64,000 bases of DNA from Endocalyx cinctus (lineage: Eukaryota > Ascomycota > Sordariomycetes > Amphisphaeriales > Apiosporaceae), in NCBI GenBank assembly GCA_001600455.1, contig BCKC01000011.1:272773-336772 (forward strand), written 5' to 3'. Made by a program: the position numbers and the translations under genes. The notes beneath the pieces were generated by a model. That model made no database searches. It saw only the letters and a program-made list of their open reading frames with translations, and was not told the origin of the DNA. This document shows, piece after piece, positions 23,352-34,165 of this stretch (positions within the stretch are counted from its first letter, which is position 1; each line of letters starts with the position of its first letter).

Positions 23352-23798
23352 CTATACCTTTAAAACTTCCTTGCTATCGTTCGTGTTCATATAACGGCCA
23401 GTAACGCTATTATAGAGCTGCTTAAACTGGCGAAAATATTCCCATGACGAACCTTCAGAGTTGATATTATACGTATCGCACATATGATGAAGGAAATCCA
23501 TTGCAACTTCGCGAGTTGCTTCTTCTATTACCTTTTTCCAAGGCTTTGCAAATTTATTAAACTCGCAATACTTTTTCCATTTTCGTAGCATACCGGCGAT
23601 ATTGATTTTGGTGTGATCAGCGTAAGCTGGTTTTAAGAACTGTACCTCCTTTAACTCTTCGCGGAGGCGCGCACGTTGGGCGGCACTTAAGGGGGGCGGT
23701 CGCTTCTTCTTTTGGGACTTTTGCCGAGTGAAGCGTTGAATAAAGTCGTCATGATGAGCCGATTTATTAATAACACGGAAGTCGGCTTGTAGTGCCAT
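23352..23798 (-). pseudogene. N-terminal part of a DUF3435 tyrosine recombinase (Crypton/Starship-captain family)
   Basis: The frame starts MALQADFRVINKSAHHDD and has a basic KSQKKKRPPP stretch, then TKINIAGMLRKWKKYC, MDFLHHMCDTYNI, SSWEYFRQFKQLYNSVTGRY and NDSKEVLK. This matches my recollection of the SAM-like core-binding half of fungal DUF3435 proteins, the family that includes captains of giant Starship elements. It ends at GTATAG after residue 148. No continuation with the catalytic half (R...HxxR...Y) was found further along the minus strand down to about 22900, so the gene is truncated or interrupted. The first 148 codons are undamaged, which suggests fairly recent loss. Cargo or element ends were not identified. 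Confidence 0.7.
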
Positions 23799-24073
23799 AA
23801 TTTAAAGAGAAAGTTGGAATAAAAGGAAAATAAATTAAAAAAGAGAAATAGGTTAAAGATAGTTTGAATTGTAGTAAAAAGATGAGAAATCGAGAGGAAA
23901 GTATGAGTTGCGAGAGACGCCATTTTTAACTTCTACTAATTCGTGAATACCGAAAATAAATAATAGACGAAAAGTTTCCTGAGTCTTGAAAATCGGCTTC
24001 TGTCAAAAGTAAAATTATGAGCAGGGGTATGTGAAAGGGTGTTTAAGTATTTAATACTTGCGAAGATACTTAC

Positions 24074-24466
24074 TCGAGTGATTGCCCCTTATTGTCGAAG
24101 CCGCTTAAAACAGCGGCCGAACCCGCCGAATCTGGCGGTCCCAACAGCGTTTTCTCGCTTTAGTCTGTAATTAGCCCATGCTTTCATTGAGGTAGTATTA
24201 TTCGAATATTGGTAAGGAAGATACTTACGCCACGTCCATTCCGAATCACGGAGTACTGAGTTATCTCCAAGATAGGGCCAATACTTCTCGAAGGGCTTTA
24301 AACGTACGGACCTCGTTAACGAAGGGTTTTTCTGCGCTGACTCGATACCAGCGTAATACGTTCCATTCTCTGAAGGAGGATGAGGACCTATGCTGAGGTA
24401 GGGGGTCAAGGACTGGCTTGCTACGATATTGGCCAATATGAGTTGATAGACTAGAGACAGTTTCAT
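24074..24466 (-). pseudogene. Secreted protein gene with premature stop after intron 1
   Basis: The start at 24466 gives a signal peptide (MKLSLVYQLILANIVASQS) followed by a conserved-looking stretch (PYLSIGPHPPSENGTYY, SVRLKPFEKYWPYLG, RDSEWTW). A near-perfect intron (donor GTAAGTAT, branch GCTAAT, acceptor TTACAG) spans 24228-24165. Splicing enters a frame that meets TAA at 24160-24162 and then continues EKTLLGPPDSAGSAAVLSGF up to a second GTAAGT donor at 24073. The stop could derive from CAA by one C-to-T change at CpA, as RIP does. Family unnamed; extracellular location inferred from the signal peptide. Further exons downstream were not resolved. Confidence 0.5.
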
Positions 24467-25459
24467 GTTGTTTCAATCCGGATGTAAACGAGTCGGGTGG
24501 GTCTGTAGAGAGTATGTAGTGGAAGTCGATGTGGTAAATAGAATGCGAACAAAAGGGGCAAAAGATTTCAGCTAACAACTTTTAAGTTGAGGGACATAAA
24601 GGGAGGGAATAGGAGATGTTATAATTAAGAGATGAAGTGGACGAGAGAAAACAAAAGAAGGAGGCGGCCTAGAGGACTCTTGAAATACCTGAATCTCACT
24701 ACTTGACATCATATTCTCCTTTACAATGAGTTTCTCTTTAGATTTGAGTAATTGAAAGGATAAATATGAGATATACCAAGCTCTGTAGGAAGTGCCAAGT
24801 TTTATATTCAGGGTAGTTGATATGTTATTTATTAGTAGAACTAGAAGGTGGTGTATTTATTTTCAAAATTGCAGACGAACCAACATAGTGTTGAAAAAAT
24901 AATACCGTGCATAGAGGTGTAATTAAAGTAATTCCTACTTCGTGCCACAGAATTCCAAGTTTAAGGCATTTTGATTAGCCAAGTAATAATGACGTACTTC
25001 ATACAAAATTAGAACACAAAATGCAATCGAACCCAATAACCCAGTTCCGGATTTCGACTGCGGCGAGGGAGTCGGTTCCGTACACTGTCAAAGGGCGCTC
25101 CGAGTCTATGGTTTCAGAAAACCTCAACATTCACATGAACCCTTTACTGGCAATTGGCACAACGCCCCTTAGTTTCGCTCCCCAATTAGCGGTCTCGGAC
25201 TGGAGCAGTAGTAACAGTGCCTGCACCTCGGAATTTGCCGATTCGGAACCCCATTTGGAACTGCCCAAACCATTGGAATCTATGAAAAAATGCGGCAAAT
25301 CGAGCGTATCGGGCGAGCAACGAGTCGATCAGCTATGCAACCACGATGCTAGATACGATCTAGGAGTTCTCGATAGCCGGCGATAATCCTACACTCTGCG
25401 TCTGCTGGAGTATCCATAGATATAGAATTTTCCGGAGGAGATGATCACTTATCCCAGAG
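24467..25459. other. Gene-free region
   Basis: AT-rich upstream flank of the secreted-protein gene, then a 121-codon plus-strand open frame (25021-25386) without homology signals, signal peptide or intron context; not called. Confidence 0.4.
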
Positions 25460-27075
25460 TAGACCTATGAGTCAATGTGCTTCCCCCAGAATCCGTCAAT
25501 AATATCGGCGATAAACCCGGAGTCCTCCATTACGCCAAGGACGACGGAACACGCAACTTGTCCTCGCCGCCGAGTAGCTGGCTTGACCACAAGTGCCTGC
25601 AACGCCAGAGATACTTGATAATAGTGTGAAGAAATCCAATTCGAGGCCCAATTTTTAAGTCACTTTCTGTAAATTCTACGCTTCCTGAATCTTGCAATCT
25701 ATCGCCTCTTGGTATTCCTCGAGCTTCATCGAGTCGAAAGAACGGTCCTGAACGTAATATGTGTTACCCTCAAAAAAAAACTAGATTTATATGTATGTAT
25801 ATATAATAACGCCAAACGTACCCGAAATACCATAGCACCTTGAGTGGCGCCGCGTATCGGAACAGCGGTTTAATGTAACGTTGCCTCTACCTTGCCTAAG
25901 CACGTAGCCCCGGCCGTAAGGAGGTCGATGTGGGCACCTAAGTCCTGATATTGCTCGATGATTATCTAGGATTTCGCATTGGTATACCCGCTACGTGCCA
26001 TGACGGCAAGTTTCTTCGCTCCACATCTAGCCAAATACACGACCAGAGAGCGACAGAGACTCCTCGGGCCCCCGACAATCAAGATGCAGGCATCCTTATG
26101 CGGAGGCATGGTCTTTGATGCTCTTCGGACCTGGATGAAATGGTTAGCTGGTAGGTATTGTCGATATTTAGCCATGCTCCATGATTTACTGCAACTTCAA
26201 CCTTGGGGTCAGCGCCATCGGGCAGCACGATCTTACCGATGAGTTTCCCAGCACGGAGGTATCGGATAGCGGATGGGGCATCCGAAAACAAGAATCTGTG
26301 GATCGGATTGATGGGTTTCGCGTGTCCTTCGTTAATGAGTTCGAAGAGTCTTACCATAAGCCTGCGAGAAGTAAAGCAAGTATATTGGCAACACATATAT
26401 CAAACCCTTGAAATAGGGGCGGATGGACTTACATCAATACCAGATGGTCGGGTGCCGTTTCATGAGACATAGCAGCGGATCTAAAAGAGATACTCCAAAA
26501 GGCTCCATGGGAAGATTTTTCCGGTGTAGAATATCCTTTTGGCCGATTTCAATCATGATGCCCCTGTCTGCCAAGATGCGGGATCACTCATCAAGCATAT
26601 TGCCTGTGCGAGAGCTGAGGACGAGGGTCAACACCCCGTCCACCGGTGACGGCCATGATCTGGTCGGCGAAGTCCACATTGCGGGGGTTAAACATGCGAT
26701 TGTCGCCGAGGTTAAATGTGGATTTCAGGAATTCTTTCTTTTCGGCAGTTCCTACGGTAACGAAGACCTGCGGGTAATAGTAACCATAGTTATCACCTAT
26801 CAATTATCGGTGGAGGTGGAGGTGGTGAAGCTTCAGAGTATTATTTGAGACTTACATCAGCACCGGCATACTTCGCTAGCTAGATCGCGGCAATTCCAAC
26901 ACCACCGGCGGGAGATTGGATGAGAACTTTCTTGGCCGGCTCAGCGTTTGCGAGTTCGAACGGTAAATATATACTGGTAAAGTAGACGGCGCAGAGAGTT
27001 GCTGCTTCCTCAAATGTCATAGATTCAGGGATCGGGTGAACACGAACCGGGGTTAGAACCTGTAGGATTCCATAG
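25460..27075 (-). pseudogene. Relic of a highly reducing polyketide synthase: enoyl-reductase and ketoreductase region
   Basis: Minus-strand pieces in order: ESMTFEEAATLCAVYFTSIY and VLIQSPAGGVG (ER domain cofactor site), VFVTVGTAEKKEFL, NLGDNRMFNPRNVDFADQ, and LFSDAPSAIRYLRAGKLIGK (end of ER). The KR domain follows: SLCRSLVVYLARCGAKKLAV, DRSFDSMKLEEYQEAI, LDFFTLLSSISGVAG and GQASYSAA. Reading frame changes and in-frame stops are frequent; TAG at 26880-26882 replaces a Gln codon (ATC CAG CTA expected) and TAG at 25676-25678 replaces a Trp codon. Both fit transitions at CpA. KS, AT, DH and ACP were not found. The former product is unknown. Confidence 0.88.
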
Positions 27076-27299
27076 CCAGTATTCAGGTGCCACTATCACC
27101 GGAAATGACTTTACAGTATAATTATTTTTGCATCTTGATTTATCAGCAGTTTTATTTGCTTAGCTATCTGCAGTGGCTCTCTTGATACAAGTTACCCATC
27201 AATCATTATCCTCCTTTTCGCGAAGAATAAAGTCTTAGGTTTCTTAAGCCCCCCAGCTACAATTTCTTCCATTTCATTTTTCTTTCAACTATCCTGGCC

Positions 27300-28404
27300 A
27301 TGGCTTTTACTAAACTCCGTAATCTAAAGACTCAGGCTTGGCCCCCTAGTCCCACTTTCACCGAGTCTTCAATTCCGGCCGGGTCGCAGTCAGGCCGAGT
27401 TTTCATCATCACAGGAGGCAACGCGGGGATTGGATTTGAGCTATGCAAAATACTGTTCGCATCTGGGGCCGTAATCTATATGGCTTCTAGGTCCAAGGTG
27501 ATTCGCTGCTCCATCAACCTTTGTGCATGTGCTATGGTAGCGATGACAACTGACCTATGCATATCACAAACGCTAGGAGAAAGCAGAGAAAGCAATTGAC
27601 ACCATCGTTAACAGCATTCCTCAAGAAGCGGTCGGCAAAGGCCAGCTAAAGTTTCTACATTTCGATCTTAATAACTTAGAATCTGTCAAGGCAGCGGCTC
27701 AGGAATTCAAGCGCCAAGAAACCAAACTAGACGTGCTTTGGAACAATGCGGGCACCGGTGCTAATGGGGTGGAGTTTGGCCAGCGCACGGTGCAAGGCCT
27801 TGAGCCTATGATTGGGATACACTGCGTCGCGACACTGCTGTTCACCCAGCTTCTGGTTCCGCATCTGAGGGCCGCTGCGGCTGATTCACCCGACACTGGG
27901 AAAACGAGAGTAGTATGGCTGGCTAGCGGTCTCATGGATACCGCTGCGCCGGAGAATGGCATTAACTTTGATCATCTCGAGAAGGGAGTGAAGAATAGGG
28001 TCGAAAACTACGCTGCTTCCAAGGCGGGAAGCTTTTTCATAGCTCGGGAATTCGCCCATCGCTACGGTGGCGAGGGCATCCTTAGTGTGGCCCTCAATCC
28101 GGGCAACTTGAAACCCGGATCTTTTAATGGTACTCCTCCGGCCGTTATGTTGTTTATGAATGCTGTCATTCTGCATGAGCCCGTATTTGGCGCCTACACG
28201 GAGCTCTATGCCGGCCTATCCCCTGAAATCACGATGAAGGAAAATAACACTTATATCATACCGTGGGGTAGACTACGTCCAGACCGCGAAATACCACGTA
28301 AGGATATCGTGAAATCCATCACAACCGTAGATAAAGGCGGGCTCGGGTATGGGAAGAGGCTCTGGGATTGGTGCGAGACACGCTGGGGGTCCTTACCTCT
28401 GTAA
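27300..28404 (+). CDS. Short-chain dehydrogenase, retinol-dehydrogenase/WWOX-like group (341 aa)
   Basis: Two exons, 27300-27497 and 27577-28404, flank one intron (donor GTGATT) and join in frame to 341 residues. The cofactor loop is TGGNAGIG (residues 38-45), then MASRSK after beta 2 (pointing to NADP), NNAG, Ser183 in VVWLASG, and Tyr211 and Lys215 in YAASK. The long segment after beta 6 and the C-terminal extension ending WCETRWGSLPL are typical of fungal RDH-like SDRs. Such enzymes act on alcohol or carbonyl groups of lipids or secondary metabolites. It lies divergent from and next to the dead PKS, so it may be a surviving tailoring gene; that link is inference from position. The gene is undamaged. 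Confidence 0.9.
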
Positions 28405-30131
28405 GCTCACCACTATGTAATTATCCGAGAGTTCCGAATCGATTGTCCCAGTAAATATTGAAGACGGGCTTAAACATATTTAAATCCTATCGCTTATATC
28501 CTACCTGCCTACCCGAACCTATCATTATCAGCCCCCCTCATTCATCTACCTACGGATACATATACTAGCAATCCTATTTTGAAGGAAGAGTTTTGCTCAC
28601 TCCAGTTAATCCAATGAAATATTTCCCCAGAAACCACTCAAGCTGTCACTCAAGAGTCAAGACTCAGGCCTTTCTATTGGCTGTAAGCTCACCTCTTGTG
28701 TGTCTCATTTTAATAAGTCACATTTCTAATGGCACTTTTTTAGGGTCCTCGGACCAACTGCATTGGTCTGACGCAGCAGCTTTACAAGTATCTGCTCTTG
28801 CACGAAAGTGGTAATTAATCTCAGTAAATCATGAAAAAAAAAGAACTATGATCTTTCTCCTACCCGTAGGAGCTATTTACAAGAAAATAACGGTTAGCGG
28901 ATTCCCCAAACCGATCTGTAGATGTGTATTGCTCGGGCTCAAAACGTACCATTCCAATCTATCATGATCTATTTTCCCAATTGTCGGATATATCTTGCCG
29001 AGTCTAATGGTGGCATTTGTTATATGCAGTGTACCTGCAAGTGATCCCTGAACCAAACCAACGGTGGCGCGTAGCGGAGGCGTGGAATAATGTCGATGTG
29101 TAAAGTAAATTTGGAACTTGTTAACGTCTAACTTACTGTCATTGTTTTTGTTACTAGTGATCATAAGTATTCCATTATCTTATCCTGAATGAAAGAAGAC
29201 AGATTCATTCTAACTGACATTAATGAATAATTTCCCGGTGTACTGTATTGCCTCCCTGGTATGATATCTTTTCGTTACTTTCTAGTCATAAGTTACTTGC
29301 ATTATCCCCTCTAGCACAGCCAGTGACTTCTTTTTCTATCTCACTTCTTGATTGGCCAAATTTCAAGACGTACATGCGACTTTTAACCAACTAAGTACAT
29401 CTAGGTACCTGAGGGTCGTCTTAGCTGCCACCATATCTATATGCTGGTCAGCACCATACCAGCTGCCATGGTACCGGTATATGCGGTAAAATGTGGCTAA
29501 TGAGTGGACTGTGGCAGATGTATCGCTAATGTAGCTTAGTACTCTACCATAAATGCCTATCATCGAAAACTCTAGTTATAGACTGACTTTCCGGCATCTA
29601 ACTATTGTTATTCCCTACGATTTATATCATCGGGTGAAATAATTAATCAAACTTCGCTGAAGAATTAGTACCCATCTCTATGGCAGTTAGCTTTTTCCAA
29701 ATTGTATAAAAGACCAATCCCTGTTTTTCTACACTTGAATTTCTGTATTGATTAGCGTTTTCGCACATAGAAAGTCCGAAGAACGCTAAAAGTGCGGCAC
29801 ATCGCCGAAGATGCTAAGACTCCCCCGAGCCGACGGACAATTTAGCCGATAGCTTAACCAAACATCGGGTCGGAGATTAGTTCGTTCAAACATATGGACT
29901 AATCTGTTCTGGGGAGTATAACTGCTTATGAATCTATCGTTTCTCCCATCTTGGTGGGGCCGGACATCCCACGTCTGTTGGCGCAGTGGGTCTATGATAG
30001 GAAATCCCGAACTCAGATAGATTGAGAGGGTTTTGCGGGCACGAATCGATATACTTTGGGGTGATGGTACTGGGTGGTAAGATAATGGATAATGTGAAAG
30101 ATATTATTGCGATAATGTCTACGGAATTCTC
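28405..30131. other. Gene-free region
   Basis: No supportable gene. A block near 28660-28710 (ACTCAGG... GGCTGTAAGCTCACCTC) resembles the flank of the small element at 41190 and 62930. The remainder is mixed AT-rich sequence. Confidence 0.4.
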
Positions 30132-30687
30132 TTATGAAAGCATCTCAGCCGATGCTGGAACAGGGTCCTAGAAATCAAACCATGTTAGAGAACGAGTAAG
30201 ATGACATGATGATTAACTAAAGTATATATGCTTAAATGCTTACCACAATAACTGTATATCTGTCAATAAGAACTCCATCGCCTGCCTTGACGAACCTCAT
30301 TCTCGCAGCCCACGTGAACGTCGTTTTACTCCCATCTTTCATGGTATTGTTGCTACGGCCGTTTAACATGACCTCGTTGGTTCCATCCTCAAACGGGAAA
30401 ACTCTGTAAACGATATGTTCCCTGGCTTCAAGCGTCGCCCACGAGGCAGAAACCGCCTTTTTTAGATCTGCGCCGATGATTTAGTATCGAGTCAGAATAG
30501 CATAGTGCATAAGGGGTTAAAACAAACTCTCGCGCCCCTTCACTTCGTTTGGCTGTTTCTTGAACATGGCATCGGGGGTAAAATGCTTCACCCACTCGTC
30601 TATGGTGCTCTCCTTATCGACCGCGGCGTAAAGAGATTTTATGTGAGCCCCTACGACGGGGTTTAACGTGGAAGGGAATTCAAACAT
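30132..30687 (-). CDS. Small NTF2-like (SnoaL-fold) protein, 139 aa
   Basis: Three exons, 30687-30528, 30467-30244 and 30167-30132, join in frame to 139 residues. Intron 1 has donor GTTTGT, branch ACTAAAT and acceptor GCGCAG; intron 2 ends TTTCTAG. The product begins MFEFPSTLNPVVGAH, has the WVKHFTPDAMFKK segment where SnoaL-type proteins form the cone opening, and REHIVYRVFPF and TWAARMRFV strands. The size is right for a free-standing NTF2 fold. Such proteins act as small cyclases, isomerases or hydratases, or bind ligands; in fungi they are frequent in metabolite clusters. The exons are too short to show as a long reading frame. The FMN-dependent dehydrogenase is upstream on the same strand. 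Confidence 0.75.
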
Positions 30688-31348
30688 TATGACTAAGTTA
30701 ACTAAAGGTGAGATCTTGATTGAAAGTAAATATTTGGGTTGATGAGCACTGTTCCCATCTATTCATCATCATAAGAGAGACACTATAAGTATTAACGGCT
30801 CTTTATAAGCTTTATCGTTTCCGATAAGTCGGGGTTTTGCTCCGTCCGCGTGTACAAATCGGTAATTTTGTATCCGACCTTGAATCGCCAACTCGGGAGA
30901 TAAGTGTTAGAATGTGGGGTCTGAAGCGATGATATGCCATCAGTTCCGGTCACAATCCGACTCATATTTTCGGACATCGTCTTCATAATATTTATAAATG
31001 CTCCTCGAAGCCCACAAGTAATATTCTGGAGAAGTAAGAGTGACGTGACGTAATTCAATGATTGATATACCCCTGTAACCCCCGACGAAACGAAACATTC
31101 GGGGTTTTGGCTGATAAGAAGAACCACTTTTTAGTTTAATAAATATTCAAAATGTAGTTTTGAAGATGGTATTCTTTCGGTGATGATTAAAAGGCGCTAT
31201 TGTAAAGGAACGCAGAATATGACTATACGGCATGAAAGCAAAACACCAAGACAAAAGACATCTCAATTCATGTTTATCCTTTCACAACTTCGAATGGGCC
31301 CCAATACCATCATTACACCATGAAATTCTGTTTCCACAAAACTTTGCG
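30688..31348. other. Intergenic, with one unassigned open frame
   Basis: A minus-strand frame of 111 codons at 30792-31127 starts without ATG and ends ETIKLIKSR; no motif is recognised. It might be a decayed exon. Otherwise this is the spacer between two minus-strand genes. Confidence 0.35.
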
Positions 31349-32590
31349 TTATAGCTTAGCCAGAGGACCATCTGCACGCACAATTCCAAGGTGGGCTTTT
31401 GATATTTCGGATACGTCCTTGCACCCAGCTAACTGCATGCAGCGCTTGAATTCATCATAAAGTATATCCAGTGTCTTGTCCACCCCCTTTTCGCCATCAT
31501 ACTTCTCAAGTGTTAGCGCATGATGAAATAAAAGGATAATTCAGAGCATAATGAGAAACTTACAGCAAGTCCCCATATGGTAGGCCGACCTATCCAGCAG
31601 CACTCAGCTCCCAGGGCGATGGCCTTGAAAATGTCCGAGCCAGATCTGAATCCACCGTCTATATGAACATGAATTTTCCCGTCGGCGGCTTCGACGCATT
31701 CCGGAAGAGCATCGATCGTGGCCGGAGTGCCGTCTAGTTGCCGCCCGCCATGGTTACTAACGATAACGCCGTCGCATCCATACTGACGCGCTAAGAGGAC
31801 ATCTTCAGCTGTTAGGACGCCTTTAATCCATATTTGCATCTTCGTCCTGCTTCGTAGCCATCGTATGTCATATTCCCAAGAATGGGCATCGGAATTGAAA
31901 GCGGTAAATCCGTCGTCGTGTGTCTTAGCTTGGATCATCTCGGACGTCAAGTCGATGTTGGGAAATGACAATCCGACTGGAGTGCGAAAATCGTCGCGCC
32001 ACTCATTATTCCTGACCCCGAGCACCGGACTATCGGCCGTTAAAAAAATGGCCACGCAGCCGGCGGCTTCGGCGCGCCGGATTATACGCTCCTGAAGAGC
32101 ACGATCCTTCATCGTGTATAGCTGCATGGCGTGCGCGAGCGGACCGACCTCCTTACCCGCCTTGACAATTTCCTCCACTGGATAATTGGCGAAGGACGAG
32201 ACCGCCATGTTGATACCTCTTCTAGCACAAGCCCGGCTCGTGGCGAGTTCTCCGTCGGGATGAGCCATGCCTTGTAAACCAGCTGGAGAAACACATAATG
32301 GGAACGCAATCTTGCGCCCTAAGACCGTGACACTAGTATCGGCGTTTGAGACATCTCTGAGGACCCGTGGACGAATGCGATATTTCGCAAAAGCGGCCCT
32401 ATTCTCTCGAAGAGTGATTTGATCGGTAGAACCATCATTGAAGAAGTCTACACCAAAGAAACGTCAATTCAATGAGTCAGAAGGTTATCAAAGTACTCTT
32501 ACTAGCGGTTATCCGATCTAACTTCCTCATGGCTTCATCTCGTACATCATCGACGTTGAGGACAACGATAGCTTTATGCGTATTGCCCAT
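31349..32590 (-). CDS. FMN-dependent 2-hydroxyacid oxidase/dehydrogenase (lactate oxidase-like), 374 aa
   Basis: Three exons, 32590-32503, 32447-31564 and 31501-31349, join in frame to 374 residues. The single domain is the TIM barrel of the glycolate oxidase/L-lactate dehydrogenase family: TLRENRAAFAKYRIRPRVL, AGLQGMAHPDGE, MQLYTMKDR (active-site Tyr140), IWIKG (Lys238), the signature SNHGGRQLDGTPA with base His262, and DGGFRSGSD for FMN phosphate. There is no cytochrome b5 domain, so it is not a cytochrome b2 but resembles soluble or peroxisomal oxidases; no SKL end is present (it ends GPLAKL). It would oxidise L-2-hydroxyacids to 2-oxoacids. The last junction has two possible acceptors (AGAAG or GAG) differing by one codon. 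Confidence 0.9.
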
Positions 32591-33256
32591 TTTTTCAGCA
32601 AATGTATAGATGGACTTGTTTCGAGTATTAAATATGGCCTTGATTGATGATTTTTCATATTTTACAGATATGGACACAACTAAACAGCCTACCTAAGCAA
32701 GGGCGAACTTCTGACCGAGTCTAAGAGGGTCTGAGGGGCTCTTCTATCGAATCGCCGATGCCGCATTCGAGCGATTGAATTAGTGGCAAAACATGATTGG
32801 ATAAAAAGTGCACACATTGCAACTGATTTCCAACACATATCCAACTGATTACAATGTCCACTTTAAACACAAGAATAATAACTGTTATACAACGTCAATC
32901 TGGGCATTTGGTATCATGTTACCGCTCGCTGCTTTTGCTCAGGCTCGGCTTAGGTTAGCTTAGTGTCGTAGTGTGTACTGTGCCACAGTATACGGATACA
33001 GTGAATATACAGTATATATACAGTAGCTAGCAGCTATAATTAGAATACCGAAAGCTGTGGTATCCACACCATTCCTCATGCATCTTCCACTCAATAAAGG
33101 ACCTCCTAACACTCAGTCTTGATCAGGTCTGCTCAGGATAGCTCAGGTTCATATTAGTAATAATCAAGGTTACTCAGGAGGCTCGGTTTTCTTACTGCGG
33201 TATCGGGATTAGAACCAAGTTTTGGCCTTGCTGGACCACTCTTCTGCTTATCACAC
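32591..33256. other. Promoter side of the FMN-enzyme gene
   Basis: No gene. Contains several imperfect GCTCAGG/GCTTAGG-type short repeats between 32935 and 33180 and a short alternating TA/CAGTA block near 33000. Confidence 0.4.
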
Positions 33257-34165
33257 CTAGTCCCTGAGAAGGTTGCATAGGTACACATCCTCGTAGCTGT
33301 CGTCGAATGGACCAATCTCACCGATGATTTGAAAGTCCACCGTGGTAATCCGTCCAAAGTCGACTTTCCCAAAGTACCTGTTCCAAGGATTGGTGTCCAT
33401 ACGCTTTGCCCAGTCGTCTGCTATCCCCATACCCAGCCTCTGCAGATCAACGTCTTCGTGGTGAATCCAGTCGGCGGGTGTCGCGCTTGACTTCCAGGTA
33501 AGCTTCCAGCCTGGCCCTTCATAGCGTTTGGAAAGAGATACCGCAGGATTAGAACTCACCGCGCCGGTGTTATCATCATACAGGTGCAACGTGTGGTCCA
33601 TGGACGTGTCATATCCTGGAGCGCGAACGGAGCGAAGCTCGAGTTTATAACACGCATTGTCGTCGCGTGTTGTTAAGAACGAGCTGTCTATACCCGATAG
33701 GTTGAAACCGCGCGCGCGCAAGGACGATTCCATATGTCGAATAATGTCGTCGCTTCTCTTACCCGCGCCGGATAAGTCTTGGCTAGCCGCTCCCTGGGTC
33801 TCATCATTGACCTTCTGTTGGCCGATGACTCCGGCGAATATGGCGAATACTGTACCCCCGACTCCGCTCGCGAGGTTCAAACAAGATACCTGGTTGGGAT
33901 ATATGCTTTTCCAGAACTCGCAGTACCCGTTAACGGCGAAGGCTGTTCCCCCGCCAAATAGGAGCCCGCCGCCGAATGCGACAACCCATTCTCGAGGGAG
34001 CGGACCGATAAATTCCTTGATCAAGTCTAGGGTGGGGTTTCCTGGGCAGTTTGGCTTCTCGTCTTGGCGAGCTTGTAATTCAGCTCCGACGTCAAGAGAT
34101 TTCGCCATTGATGAGGCCAATATGCACAGGAGTGAATACCGGCTAAAAAGGATAGAAGACTTCAT
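33257..34165 (-). CDS. Secreted or membrane-anchored protein of unknown family (302 aa)
   Basis: Single-exon frame with ATG at 34165. A signal peptide (MKSSILFSRYSLLCILASS) precedes a short acidic region and two glycine-rich hydrophobic segments at about residues 59-80 (VVAFGGGLLFGGGTAFAV) and 97-115 (SGVGGTVFAIFAGVIG). A hydrophilic C-terminal domain of about 180 residues with few cysteines follows. The glycine-rich pair could insert in a membrane or form a hairpin. No named domain is recognised. The frame is clean and codon use is GC3-rich like neighbouring real genes, which supports expression as a protein. A 192-codon antisense frame overlaps and was rejected. Confidence 0.75.
   Translation of the reverse strand: MKSSILFSRYSLLCILASSMAKSLDVGAELQARQDEKPNCPGNPTLDLIKEFIGPLPREWVVAFGGGLLFGGGTAFAVNGYCEFWKSIYPNQVSCLNLASGVGGTVFAIFAGVIGQQKVNDETQGAASQDLSGAGKRSDDIIRHMESSLRARGFNLSGIDSSFLTTRDDNACYKLELRSVRAPGYDTSMDHTLHLYDDNTGAVSSNPAVSLSKRYEGPGWKLTWKSSATPADWIHHEDVDLQRLGMGIADDWAKRMDTNPWNRYFGKVDFGRITTVDFQIIGEIGPFDDSYEDVYLCNLLRD

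Noticed and set aside
25021..25386. 121-codon plus-strand frame with ATG
   Set aside because: No homology signal, signal peptide or intron; isolated near a decayed PKS. Not excluded as a small gene but not supportable.
30792..31127. 111-codon minus-strand frame
   Set aside because: No ATG at its 5' end and no recognised family; could be a decayed exon only.
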